From: CAZWKX01 sp964614095
GTDB lineage: Bacteria; Actinomycetota; Acidimicrobiia; Spongiisociales; UBA11373
Length of the DNA stretch: 47,781 bases
Assembly (NCBI GenBank): GCA_964614095.1
Contig: CAZTJO010000015.1
Location: 1-47,781, forward strand
Direction: 5' to 3'
In this document: positions 40,239-47,781 of the stretch, one piece after another
Position numbering within the stretch: position 1 is the first letter of the stretch
Layout of the letters: each line of letters starts with the position of its first letter
Program-made: the position numbers and the translations under genes
The notes under the pieces: model-generated
What the model saw: only the letters and a program-made list of their open reading frames with translations
The model's database searches: none
What the model was told of the DNA's origin: nothing

Positions 40239-41162
40239 ATGCAGCGTGTCGTGGAGCGTGTGCTCAATCTGCTGGCCTTTCTCTTGACCGCGGAGCGGCC
40301 GGTGACCGCCGACGAGATCAGGCACACCGTCGCCGGCTACAACCAGGGCAGCGATGAGGCCTTCCGCCGCACTTTTGAACGCGACAAGGAGCTGCTGCGG
40401 GATCTCGGGGTGCCTCTGCAGCTGAGCTTCACCGATCCCTGGGAAGTCGAGCAGGGCTATGTGGTGCCTCCCCAGGAATACGCGCTCGAAGACCCGGGCC
40501 TCACCGACGCCGAACGTGCCGCCTTGTGTCTGGCCACCCAGGTGGTGCGGCTTGGCGGCCAGTCATCGGGAAGGGCCGCCGTGCTGAAGCTGGGAGGGGC
40601 CGGCGCCGCCTCTGCAGGAGAGCCTCTGGCCGCAGAGCTCGGCGACGCTCTCGACGACCTGTCGGTGCTCTTCGGCGCCGTCGTGGAGCGGCGCCCGATC
40701 CGATTCACCTATCGAAATCGGCGGCGCCGTCTGAACCCGCTGGGTTTGGCGCACCGGCGCGGTCACTGGTACCTCGTCGGCCTGCCGGCGGGTGGCAGCG
40801 ATGTCCGATCGTTCCGGGTGGACCGTGTCGAGGATCTGGAGGTACCCGGCTCGCAGAACGCCTTCACCCCTCCGCCCGGCTTCCACGTCTCCGACGTGCT
40901 TCCCGAGGCGCCTTGGGAAGCGGGCGAGGAGAGGTTGATGATCGAGGCGAAGTTCGACCCGGAGGTGGCATGGTGGGCCCGCCGCCAGCTGACCAGCGCC
41001 GCTCACGTCGAGGACCAGGACGGCGGCGCCCTGACCGCCCGTATTCCCGTCGCCAATGTGGACGCCTTCATCGGCTGGATGATCGGCTTCGAGGATGCCG
41101 CCGAGGTGGTGGCGCCGCCGCAGGTGCGTGAGCGGCTCATCGCGCAGGTGAGGGCATCGTGA
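40239..41162 (+). CDS. pafB: WYL-domain transcription regulator PafB
   Basis: A 307-residue regulator: an N-terminal winged helix (RVVERVLNLLAFLLTAERPVTADEI), a WYL domain (PIRFTYRNRRRRLNPLGLAHRRGHWYLVGL) that senses nucleic acid or DNA damage, and a C-terminal WCX domain. With PafC it drives a LexA-independent DNA-damage response in mycobacteria, and often sits downstream of pafA as here. The WYL core here reads H-W-Y. Its end overlaps pafC by GTGA. Confidence 0.94.
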   Translation: MQRVVERVLNLLAFLLTAERPVTADEIRHTVAGYNQGSDEAFRRTFERDKELLRDLGVPLQLSFTDPWEVEQGYVVPPQEYALEDPGLTDAERAALCLATQVVRLGGQSSGRAAVLKLGGAGAASAGEPLAAELGDALDDLSVLFGAVVERRPIRFTYRNRRRRLNPLGLAHRRGHWYLVGLPAGGSDVRSFRVDRVEDLEVPGSQNAFTPPPGFHVSDVLPEAPWEAGEERLMIEAKFDPEVAWWARRQLTSAAHVEDQDGGALTARIPVANVDAFIGWMIGFEDAAEVVAPPQVRERLIAQVRAS

Positions 41163-42091
41163 CCGGCACACGAACGGCCCAGCGGCTGTCTCGCATCTTG
41201 GCCATGGTGCCCTGGGTCATCGCCCACCCGGGCGCAACGGTGGAAGAGGTGTGCAAACGGTTCGACTACAGCCGGGCCGAGCTGGTGCGCGACCTGAACC
41301 TCGTCTTTGTCTGCGGCCTCCCCGGCTACGGGCCCGGGGACCTCATGGAGGCCTACATCGATGGTGATGAGGTGATCGTCGACATGGCCGATTACTTTGC
41401 CTCGCCGCTCCGCTTGACCCCGGCAGAGACCTTGATGCTGCTGGCTGCGGGAATGGCGCTGGTGTCGTCGGGAACTGCGCCTGAGGCACTCGAATCGGCG
41501 GTGGACAAGCTGCAAAAGGTGCTGATGCCGGAGGGAACCCTGGCGGTGGAGCTGCCGGCCGAGCCCGAATACGTGTCGCAGCTGAGTGGCCACGCCGCCC
41601 GCGGCGAGGTGGTCGAGATCTCCTATACGTCCATCGCCAAGGGGGAGACGACCACCCGTGAGGTTGAGCCCTGGAGCGTGCACTCGTCGATGGGCAACTG
41701 GTACCTCAGGGGCTTCTGCCGTCTCGCCGGTGACGAGAGGTTGTTCCGCATCGATCGGATTCGCCGTTTGCGGCCGACGGGGGGATCCTTCACGCCCGCC
41801 GCGCGCGAAGCCCGGACCGGAATCCGGTACAGCCCCGGAGTCGACGACGTCACCGCCGTCATTCGCCTCAGCCCGGCAGCCTCGTGGGTGTCCGAGTACT
41901 ACCCGGTGGAGATTGTCTCCGAAGATGACGGGGCGCAGGTGGTGCGCTTTTCTGCTGCCGACCCCTCTGTGGCGGCCCGCCTTTTCTTGCGTCTGGGCGG
42001 AACGGCGGCCCTACTCGAAGGGGACGAGGTGGCGGAGGCTTTGGGCGACCTCAGATCGAGGATTCTGCGGCGTTATGGGGCTGCTGGCTAG
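41159..42091 (+). CDS. pafC: WYL-domain transcription regulator PafC
   Basis: A 310-residue partner of PafB with the same layout: N-terminal winged helix (AQRLSRILAMVPWVIAHPGATVEEVCKRFDYSR), WYL domain (REVEPWSVHSSMGNWYLRGFCR) and C-terminal WCX domain ending RSRILRRYG. PafB and PafC are believed to act together, either as a pair or as a fused protein in some species. Start GTG 41159 overlaps pafB. A separate promoter is not evident. Confidence 0.94.
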   Translation: MTGTRTAQRLSRILAMVPWVIAHPGATVEEVCKRFDYSRAELVRDLNLVFVCGLPGYGPGDLMEAYIDGDEVIVDMADYFASPLRLTPAETLMLLAAGMALVSSGTAPEALESAVDKLQKVLMPEGTLAVELPAEPEYVSQLSGHAARGEVVEISYTSIAKGETTTREVEPWSVHSSMGNWYLRGFCRLAGDERLFRIDRIRRLRPTGGSFTPAAREARTGIRYSPGVDDVTAVIRLSPAASWVSEYYPVEIVSEDDGAQVVRFSAADPSVAARLFLRLGGTAALLEGDEVAEALGDLRSRILRRYGAAG

Positions 42092-42187
42092 CCCGTTCTG
42101 ACTATTCGGGCCAATGGTCATTCAGGGTCCCCACAAGCCTCCCGATACACGCGGCAGAGCACCGAACACGTTGAGAGAGCCAGCCCC

Positions 42188-42478
42188 ATGACCACCATTC
42201 GTACCTCGTGTCCCGTCTGCGGCGATGTCGAGCTTGCTCCCACCGATCTTTCTCTCCGCCTCACCCCTTCCTCAGGGACTGGGACCTATGACTTTGCCTG
42301 CCCGCATTGCGAGCAGATACAAAGCCGACCGGCAAACCATCGAGTCGTAAGCATCCTCTTGGCGACAGGAGTCGCCTATGAGGTGATCGACGACTCCGGA
42401 CCCATCACCGAGACTGAGATCAGGGAGTTCGTGGATTCCCTTAACGGTGATGAATGGCGTCACCACCTGCGCCTGTAG
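42188..42478 (+). CDS. Small zinc-ribbon protein
   Basis: 96 residues. Two Cys pairs, CPVC (residues 8-11) and CPHC (38-41), separated by a beta-rich stretch, form a zinc ribbon. The rest is a short alpha/beta end (ITETEIREFVDSLNGDEW). No DNA-binding or enzymatic motif is seen. It stands alone between pafC and tatA and is followed by a terminator. Function unknown. Confidence 0.7.
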   Translation: MTTIRTSCPVCGDVELAPTDLSLRLTPSSGTGTYDFACPHCEQIQSRPANHRVVSILLATGVAYEVIDDSGPITETEIREFVDSLNGDEWRHHLRL

Positions 42479-42495
42479 CCACACACGCACGGAGG

Positions 42496-42523
42496 AGAGG
42501 GCGGCCCCGAGGGGCCGTCCTCT
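42496..42523 (+). terminator. Terminator after the zinc-ribbon gene
   Basis: A GC-rich hairpin: agagggcggcccc (42496-42508) with ggggccgtcctct (42511-42523), one G-U pair, followed by gtttctg. It separates the preceding genes from tatA. Confidence 0.7.
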
Positions 42524-42547
42524 GTTTCTGGGGAAGTCGCCGACCTC

Positions 42548-42553
42548 TACCAT
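42548..42553 (+). promoter_or_regulatory. Candidate -10 box, leaderless start of tatA
   Basis: TACCAT, 6 nt before GTG 42560 and just after the terminator hairpin. Confidence 0.5.
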
Positions 42554-42559
42554 GACCGC

Positions 42560-42898
42560 GTGTTCAGCGTCAGTCCGGCCGAGCTCGCCACCATCGTCAT
42601 CGTCGCCATCATCGTCATTGGCCCCAAACGCCTTCCCGAGCTTGCGCGCAAGGCGGGAGCCATGCTGCGGGCCATTCGTCGCGCCACGGAGGAGCTGAAG
42701 AGCGGAATCGAGGAGGAGTATCAGGAGGCTGTAGCTCCGCTGCGGGAGATGAAGCAGGAGTACCGGGAGGCCGTAGCCCCGCTGCGGGAGATGAAGGACG
42801 AGATCGAGTCCATGCTCGATGTACCCGGCAAGACGGAGCCGCAGAACTCGCCTGGGGGCAAGCCGGACGACGATGAGTCTGGGGAGCCGGAGGCGTGA
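42560..42898 (+). CDS. tatA: Sec-independent translocase TatA/TatB
   Basis: 112 residues: a short N-terminus, a membrane helix (ELATIVIVAIIVIGPKRLPELAR, residues 8-30) with the conserved G-P-x-x-L-P hinge, an amphipathic helix (KAGAMLRAIRRATEELKSG), then a charged, unfolded end. With TatC it forms the twin-arginine export pore for folded proteins. A Phe-Gly pair usually precedes the hinge in TatA; here it is Ile-Gly, with TatB-like character, so it may do both jobs. A 14-residue unit is duplicated in the tail (42716-42799). It ends in an overlap with tatC. Confidence 0.88.
   Translation: MFSVSPAELATIVIVAIIVIGPKRLPELARKAGAMLRAIRRATEELKSGIEEEYQEAVAPLREMKQEYREAVAPLREMKDEIESMLDVPGKTEPQNSPGGKPDDDESGEPEA
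42716..42799 (+). repeat. 42-bp tandem duplication inside tatA
   Basis: Two in-frame 42-bp units (42716-42757 and 42758-42799) encode EYQEAVAPLREMKQ and EYREAVAPLREMKD. The DNA differs at only a few mostly silent positions. It lengthens the amphipathic region by 14 residues. Confidence 0.9.
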
Positions 42899-43605
42899 GC
42901 GATAAGTCTCCGCTCATGACCCACATCACGGAGCTGCGGAACCGGCTCATCAAGGTCAGCATCGCCGTGATTATCGGCAGCATCGTTGCCTTTGTGTTCC
43001 GGATCTGGATCTTCGATGTGATCGTGGCTCCATATGAGAGGTACACACAAGCGAGCCAGCTGGCCTTTTTTCGGCCCACCGAGGCCTTCTCTCTGTTCAT
43101 GCGGCTCTCGCTGTTCGCCGGCTTTGTGCTGGCCAGTCCCATAGTCATCTACCAGGCATGGGCTTTCGTCAGCCCGGCGCTGACCCGGCGGGAGAAGTGC
43201 CGGACGCTGCCGGTGGTCGCCGTGCTCATCCTTCTTTTTCTGGGCGGAGTCGCCTTCGGCTACTGGTCCCTCGAGCGGGGCATTGCCTTCCTCCTCGATT
43301 TCGGCTCCGACCGCATCGAGCCGGTGATCGGGGGCGACTACTACCTCACCTTCGCCCTGCGATTCCTGCTTGTGTTCGGCCTCGCCTTCGAGTTTCCCGT
43401 GTTCCTCTTTGCGGCAGCCGCCATGGGGCTGGTGGGGTGGCGGACTCTGGCGCGCGGCCGGCGCTGGGCGGTGCTCATCATCGTGACCGTCGGGGCGGTG
43501 GTTACCCCCAGCGGCGATCCACTGACTCTTCTCCTGCTCTCGGTCCCGCTGTACCTCTTCTACGAGATCACCATCTGGCTGGTGAGGCTGGTGCTGCGAC
43601 GGTGA
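42895..43605 (+). CDS. tatC: Sec-independent translocase TatC
   Basis: A 236-residue inner-membrane protein with six hydrophobic helices that recognises twin-arginine signal peptides. The N-terminus has the conserved LMTHITELRNRLI, and the periplasmic loop carries RPTEAFSLFMRLSLFAGFVLASPIVIYQAWAFVSPAL (given in part), the TatC signature with the conserved P-I-x-x-Y-Q. The GTG start overlaps tatA by GTGA and the end overlaps helY by GTGA. Slightly shorter than the mycobacterial protein. Confidence 0.96.
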   Translation: MSDKSPLMTHITELRNRLIKVSIAVIIGSIVAFVFRIWIFDVIVAPYERYTQASQLAFFRPTEAFSLFMRLSLFAGFVLASPIVIYQAWAFVSPALTRREKCRTLPVVAVLILLFLGGVAFGYWSLERGIAFLLDFGSDRIEPVIGGDYYLTFALRFLLVFGLAFEFPVFLFAAAAMGLVGWRTLARGRRWAVLIIVTVGAVVTPSGDPLTLLLLSVPLYLFYEITIWLVRLVLRR

Positions 43606-46118
43606 CGGCCCGCGAGTACCTGGCTCTTCTGCCCTTTCGCCCCGACCGATTTCAGGTCGATGCGGCCGAGGCCATCGACCGGGGGGAGACGGTTGTGGTC
43701 ACTGCCCCCACCGGATCGGGAAAGACCGTGGTCGCCGAAGCGGCGATGGCGAGAGCGCGGGGCCGCGGCCGGCGAGCGCTCTACACCACCCCTCTCAAGG
43801 CGCTGTCCAATCAGAAATACGGCGATCTGCGGCGTCAGCACGGCGACTCCGGTGTGGGCTTGCTGACCGGAGACAACTCGATCCGGGGGGGCGCGCCGAT
43901 TGTCGTGATGACCACCGAGGTCCTGCGAAACATGATGTACGAACACAGCCCCGACCTCGACAACGTCGGCGTGGTGGTTCTGGACGAGGTGCACTACTTG
44001 GCCGATCGTGCCCGGGGGCCGGTATGGGAGGAGATAATCATCCACCTGGACCGGGACATCCCCCTGGTCTGCCTGTCGGCCACGGTGGCCAACGCCGAGG
44101 AGTTCGCTTCCTGGGTCGAAAGCAGGCGAGGCCCGACCAGCCTGGTCGTCGAGAAGACGCGGGCGGTGGCGCTCGACTCCGAGTACCTGCTCAGGGATCG
44201 GTGGGAACGGGGGGCACTGCGTATGCTGCCTGCCTTTGCCGGCGGGCGTCCCAACGACCGTATTGTGGGCATGCTTCGTAGAGGCGGGGGCCGGCGCTAT
44301 GGCGCCCCGCGACGAGTCGAGTCCTGCGGATTCCTTCAACGCCGGGGACTGCTCCCTGCCATCTACTTCATCTTTTCTAGGGCAGGATGTGATGCGGCCG
44401 CGGGGCGGGCCGTCGATGGGGGTCTGCGGCTGACCACCGCCGAGGAAGCCGAGCAGATCGGTCGGATTGCGCAAGAGCACACGGCGCACTTGTCCAGCGC
44501 CGATCTCGCCGTGCTCGGCTATGGGGTCTGGGTGGCCGGGCTCGAAGCCGGCATTGCCACCCACCACGCCGGACTCGTTCCCGCCTTCAAAGAGACCGCC
44601 GAGTATTTGTTTGCCGCCGGCCTGGTCAAGCTGGTGTTCGCCACCGAAACCCTCTCCCTGGGTATCAACATGCCGGCGCGCACCGTTGTGCTGGAGAGCC
44701 TGTCGAAGTTCACCGGTGAGGGGCATGAGTTGATGAGCGCCGGCGACTACACCCAGCTCACCGGGCGTGCCGGGCGGCGAGGCATCGACACCCTCGGCAC
44801 CGCAGTGGTGCTTCATTCGCCCTATCTTCCGTTCGAACGAGTGACCGCCATCGCCGCCGCGGGATCACACCCCCTGCGATCTGCTTTTGTGCCCAGCTAC
44901 AACATGGTGGCGAATCTGGTGGCCTCCTATGGCCGTGAGCATGCCGAGACGCTGCTGAACGCCTCGTTCGCCCAATTCCACGAGCAGCAATCCACCGAGG
45001 CGCTGGCAGTCTCCATCGCCGAAGAGCAGGAGGGATTAGCTGCCGATCGTGAAGCGGCCCGGTGTGAGCTCGGAGATGTGTGGGCCGTCGCGGATCGTGT
45101 CCTCCAGAATCGGGGCCGGGCCATGGGCCGCTTTGTGGCCGAGGCCGATCCCGGTGACGTGCTCGAGTGGGAGCAGGCCGGGGCCGGCCGGCGCCACGTA
45201 GTTGTGGCTCGAGGCCACGGCCGTTACCCGCGCCTTCTCACTATCACCGCGGACGGAAGCCTGGAGCGCATCTCGTCGCAGCGCCTGCCGGTGACAACGG
45301 CGGTGGTGGGACATCTCGATATCCCTATGCCTCCCGAGCCGCGCCGGGCCGGTTACCGAAATCAAGTGGCTGAGATGCTGGCCTCCTGGTCGCCGGGTGA
45401 TGCCGCGCCCCGGTTTGCCCTGGCCGGCGCCGGGGATGAGAGCGGTGCCGCGCGCTGCGCTCACCTGGAGAGCCATCTCGAGGCGGCGCGGTCGATCCGG
45501 AGGCGGGAGCGGCGTATCGAAGGCCTGCTCCGCCGGCAGACGACGGGCACCGAAGGCATGGTGCCTCTGCTCAACGACATCCTGCGGCTCCTGGAGGACT
45601 GGGGGTACGTCGACGGCTGGACGCTCACCGCGGCGGGCCGCCGGCTGCGACTTATCCACAACGAGCTGGACCTGCTCTTGGCCGAGTCGCTGGAGACGGC
45701 ATTGTTCACCGGTCTTGCGCCGGCCGAGATCGCCGCGCTCACCTCGATCTTCACCTACGAGCCTCGTGCCGAGCCAAGTGCAGAGCAACTGCCGACCCCG
45801 CGTCTCGATCGTGTGGTCTACACCATCACCGACGTCTGGGAACGGCTCGCCGCCGCCGAGGAGCAGGCAGGGCTCGAGAGAAGCAGGGCTCCAGAGGCCG
45901 GCTTTGCGGACATCGCCTACCGTTGGGCAAACGGAAGCGAGCTGCGGGGGCTCTTCGAGGAGAATACGAGTGGGGTCGGGGACTTTGTGCGGAACTGTCG
46001 GCAGCTCATCGACCTCATGCGCCAGATGGCGGAGGTTGCCCCCGAGCTGGAGCAGGGAGTGAGGGCGGCCATCACCGCCGTGGATCGTGGAGTCGTGGCC
46101 GCCGCGGGAGCGATATGA
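43602..46118 (+). CDS. helY: HelY/Dob10-type superfamily 2 RNA helicase
   Basis: An 838-residue ATP-dependent helicase of the Ski2/Mtr4/Dob10 group (mycobacterial HelY about 906). Motifs are Walker A APTGSGKT (35-42), TPLKALSNQK, DEVH (128-131), SAT in LVCLSATVAN, TETLSLGINMPA, and QLTGRAGRRGID. A variable stretch of about 60 residues lies between SEYLLRDRW and LLPAIYFIFSRAG. The C-terminal third contains the family's ratchet/helical domain. The longer in-frame extension back to 43158 covers tatC in another frame and was rejected. GTG 43602 overlaps the tatC stop. It ends with an ATGA overlap to the next gene. Confidence 0.94.
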   Translation: MTAREYLALLPFRPDRFQVDAAEAIDRGETVVVTAPTGSGKTVVAEAAMARARGRGRRALYTTPLKALSNQKYGDLRRQHGDSGVGLLTGDNSIRGGAPIVVMTTEVLRNMMYEHSPDLDNVGVVVLDEVHYLADRARGPVWEEIIIHLDRDIPLVCLSATVANAEEFASWVESRRGPTSLVVEKTRAVALDSEYLLRDRWERGALRMLPAFAGGRPNDRIVGMLRRGGGRRYGAPRRVESCGFLQRRGLLPAIYFIFSRAGCDAAAGRAVDGGLRLTTAEEAEQIGRIAQEHTAHLSSADLAVLGYGVWVAGLEAGIATHHAGLVPAFKETAEYLFAAGLVKLVFATETLSLGINMPARTVVLESLSKFTGEGHELMSAGDYTQLTGRAGRRGIDTLGTAVVLHSPYLPFERVTAIAAAGSHPLRSAFVPSYNMVANLVASYGREHAETLLNASFAQFHEQQSTEALAVSIAEEQEGLAADREAARCELGDVWAVADRVLQNRGRAMGRFVAEADPGDVLEWEQAGAGRRHVVVARGHGRYPRLLTITADGSLERISSQRLPVTTAVVGHLDIPMPPEPRRAGYRNQVAEMLASWSPGDAAPRFALAGAGDESGAARCAHLESHLEAARSIRRRERRIEGLLRRQTTGTEGMVPLLNDILRLLEDWGYVDGWTLTAAGRRLRLIHNELDLLLAESLETALFTGLAPAEIAALTSIFTYEPRAEPSAEQLPTPRLDRVVYTITDVWERLAAAEEQAGLERSRAPEAGFADIAYRWANGSELRGLFEENTSGVGDFVRNCRQLIDLMRQMAEVAPELEQGVRAAITAVDRGVVAAAGAI

Positions 46119-46996
46119 CCTGGTGGACCATTGTGAATCCGGCTGCGGGAAGCCGGGAGAGAGTGGAGCGCCGAGTGTACAGCGCTCTCGAGGAGCGCAG
46201 TATTCCCGCTGAGATACACAGCTCCGATTCACCTGAGCACCTGCGGGAGCTTGTTGCAGATGGGATCGCCGCGGGTGCCGAGCGCTACCTCGCCGTCGGC
46301 GGGGACGGCACGGTCAGTCTCATGGCCGACGCACTGCTGCAGCACGATTGGAGTGAACCACCGATCATCGGAGTGCTGCCGGCGGGATCCGGGTGCGATC
46401 TGATCCGGTCGGTGGGGATGCCGCAGTCGCTGGAGGAGGCGGCAGCTCACCTGGAGGGCGATGCCACCTACAGCATTGATGTCGGCGTAGCCGAAGGGGA
46501 GTGGGGAACCCGGCGTTTCCTCAACGTTCTCGACGTCGGGGTGATCGCGGGCACGGTGCGCGCCGCCGAGCGGGTGACTCGCCGCCTCGGCAAGTTCAGG
46601 TATAAGGCGGCCTTCTGGCTGACTCTGCCGAGGTTCCGAGCCGCCAGACTCGACCTGACCACCGACCGAGAGTCATTTCAGGGCAAGGCACTGGCTGTTG
46701 CCGTGGCCAATGGCCAGTACTTTGGATTCGGCATGAACATCGCTCCCAAAGCGGCGCTCGGCGACGGCATTTTTGATGTGCAGGCCTTCTCGTGTTGGAA
46801 ATGGGCGGCGCTGTCGCTCTTTCCCAGAGTGAAGAGAGGCTCACATCTGTCGCACCGGGCGGTCAGGCGCTACCGATCCACCTCAGTCACCATCAAGACC
46901 GATCGGGCCTGGCCCATCGAGGTCGACGGCGACTACCTTGGTGAGACACCGGTGACCGTGAGCATCGAGCCGGGCGCACTTCGACTCAAAATCTGA
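46115..46996 (+). CDS. Diacylglycerol/lipid kinase family protein
   Basis: A 293-residue YegS/LCB5/DgkB-like lipid kinase. The N-terminus has IVNPAAGSRERVERRV, then the nucleotide site VGGDGTVSLMADAL (GGDGT at 62-66), and LPAGSGCDLIRSV. This family transfers phosphate from ATP to a diacylglycerol or sphingoid-like lipid. LPAGSG-C-D replaces the more common LPxGTxND, so the site is slightly atypical. ATG 46115 overlaps the helY stop by ATGA. Confidence 0.87.
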   Translation: MTWWTIVNPAAGSRERVERRVYSALEERSIPAEIHSSDSPEHLRELVADGIAAGAERYLAVGGDGTVSLMADALLQHDWSEPPIIGVLPAGSGCDLIRSVGMPQSLEEAAAHLEGDATYSIDVGVAEGEWGTRRFLNVLDVGVIAGTVRAAERVTRRLGKFRYKAAFWLTLPRFRAARLDLTTDRESFQGKALAVAVANGQYFGFGMNIAPKAALGDGIFDVQAFSCWKWAALSLFPRVKRGSHLSHRAVRRYRSTSVTIKTDRAWPIEVDGDYLGETPVTVSIEPGALRLKI

Positions 46997-47019
46997 CGCC
47001 GGATTCCCGATAGGGGACC

Positions 47020-47025
47020 TATACT
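47020..47025 (+). promoter_or_regulatory. Candidate -10 box for the DUF4193 gene
   Basis: TATACT lies 28 nt before TTG 47054, after the lipid kinase stop. The following leader contains taggag as ribosome site. Confidence 0.5.
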
Positions 47026-47053
47026 CCGGCCGCCCTGATCCCTAGGAGTTGGA

Positions 47054-47476
47054 TTGGCGACTTCCGACACCTCACCGGACGAGGACGAGTTCGGCATCGA
47101 AGAGCCCAGCGACGACTGGCTCGAGGAGGACATCGAGGAGATGGAAGAAGACCTCGATGATGCCGACGATTTTTCCGGCGAGGAGGACGAGGACGAAGAG
47201 TCCGACGAAGGCGATTCGCCTGCCGAGGAGGAGGAAGAGGCGCTCGACGAACTCGAAGCCGAAGAGCTCGAGATGCTCACTGAGGACGAAGCGGCCGAGG
47301 CCCTTCCCGTGGATGAAGCCGAGGAGCTGCGGCAGATCCGCCGCGAGGCAATGGCCCTTGAAACGGGAGCCGAGTCGGTGGGTTCGGACGAGTTCGTCTG
47401 TGCCGCGTGTTTCCTGGTGAAACGAACCACTCAACTGGCCGACAAGCGGAAGTCCCTCTGCCGCGACTGCGTCTGA
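47054..47476 (+). CDS. DUF4193-like acidic protein with C-terminal Cys motif
   Basis: A 140-residue protein. The N-terminal 90 residues are overwhelmingly Asp and Glu, and the C-terminus (DEFVCAACFLVKRTTQLADK, then CRDC) is the DUF4193 signature, with CxxC pairs likely holding zinc. This family is common in actinobacteria and uncharacterised. RNA-polymerase or nucleic-acid related roles have been suggested by its domain style, but I cannot support one. TTG 47054 fits taggag 6 nt upstream. A TATACT box precedes it. Confidence 0.8.
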   Translation: MATSDTSPDEDEFGIEEPSDDWLEEDIEEMEEDLDDADDFSGEEDEDEESDEGDSPAEEEEEALDELEAEELEMLTEDEAAEALPVDEAEELRQIRREAMALETGAESVGSDEFVCAACFLVKRTTQLADKRKSLCRDCV

Positions 47477-47490
47477 GCAGGGCGTCTGGC

Positions 47491-47496
47491 TACGCT
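47491..47496 (+). promoter_or_regulatory. Candidate -10 box before the GNAT remnant
   Basis: TACGCT, 8 nt before ATG 47505, the usual leaderless spacing here. Confidence 0.35.
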
Positions 47497-47504
47497 GCCG
47501 TTCC

Positions 47505-47781
47505 ATGGAGGTCGGCGCCAGGCGAGCCACAGCGGGCGACATCGGCGTCATCGTTGATCTGTACCGGTCGCTGGAAAGAGAGATGGCAAGGCTCACCGAT
47601 ATGTGGCCGCGAGCCGGTGTCGGAGGGGCCATGATGTCCCTCTTCTTCGAGGCAGCCGCCTCCTCCGGCCACCTGCGCCTGGACGGCCGAGTGCCTCCCG
47701 GCCATCGGGCGGCGAAGAGCTTCTTCGAATCGTGCGGCTTCACGGCGCGCCGGATCACTCTGCATCGCAGCCTGGGGTCGG
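47505..47781 (+). pseudogene. GNAT acetyltransferase with internal deletion, cut by window end
   Basis: The frame from ATG 47505 stays open to the window end. It starts like a GNAT protein (RRATAGDIGVIVDLYRSLEREM, split here into its halves) and after LTDMWPRA jumps straight to the usual C-terminal part: GVGGAMMSLFFEAAASSG, then PPGHRAAKSFFESCGF. About 70 residues normally between these, including most of the acetyl-CoA beta strands, are absent while the frame is kept. It is probably a non-functional internal deletion. An assembly collapse is possible. Confidence 0.55.

Noticed and set aside
43158..43601. 148-residue N-terminal extension of the helicase frame
   Set aside because: It lies wholly over tatC in another frame and has no protein-like pattern; GTG 43602 with GTGA overlap is a good start.
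47054..47200. Acidic run as a repeat or low-quality sequence
   Set aside because: It keeps a clean reading frame and leads into the conserved DUF4193 Cys motif, so it is real coding sequence.

Overview
The window is GC-rich DNA from an actinobacterium. It carries a full Pup-proteasome locus (ARC/Mpa ATPase, Dop, Pup, 20S beta and alpha subunits, PafA, PafB, PafC) followed by tatA, tatC and a HelY/Dob10-type helicase, the same order as in Mycobacterium. Other genes (LprG-like lipoprotein plus DHA2-type MFS pump, KorA/KorB, DUF4193, TTG/GTG starts, GTGA overlaps) agree. A deep-branching class such as Acidimicrobiia fits better than Mycobacterium, but this is inference without phylogeny. No phage, insertion sequence, CRISPR array or tRNA gene was seen.

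Layout. 1-1350: end of a ribosomal operon (23S 3' part, 5S, hairpin). 1.5-12.6 kb: housekeeping and metabolic genes (TPR protein, SSB-like protein, gamma-glutamyltransferase, sulfonate/nitrate-type ABC importer beside an Rrf2 regulator, YibE/F membrane protein, GH13 glycosidase, MsrB) with three damaged genes: an MBL hydrolase with an in-frame TGA, a small secreted protein with an in-frame TAA, and a TlpA-like remnant. 12.7-19.1 kb, minus strand: LprG-like/MFS pair, Pit phosphate transporter with DUF47 partner, and a 2-oxoacid:ferredoxin oxidoreductase whose beta subunit is fused to a gamma domain. 19.1-28.6 kb: orphan histidine kinase, secreted subtilase with a C-terminal Trp-every-five-residues tail, a 77-residue secreted protein sharing the C-terminal SWN and a similar upstream element, a MacB/FtsX-type ABC transporter and a secreted SGNH hydrolase. 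28.7-33.4 kb: two exporters, a LON-domain-like protein, small membrane proteins, TrmI and a ferredoxin. 33.5-46.1 kb: Pup-proteasome, Tat and helicase block. 46.1 kb to the end: diacylglycerol kinase-like protein, DUF4193 protein and an internally deleted GNAT gene running off the edge.

How the genes work together. Dop deamidates Pup's C-terminal Gln, PafA ligates Pup to lysines, Mpa unfolds pupylated proteins into the PrcA/PrcB chamber, and PafB/PafC form a WYL-type DNA-damage regulator. Most of these genes overlap by four bases (GTGA/ATGA), which implies translational coupling.

The strongest candidates for something undescribed are the SWN/Trp-pentad secreted system (21252-23609), the long inverted repeat directly before the histidine-kinase start, and the recurring TAnnnT-N6-8-(A/G)TG arrangement that suggests many leaderless transcripts.
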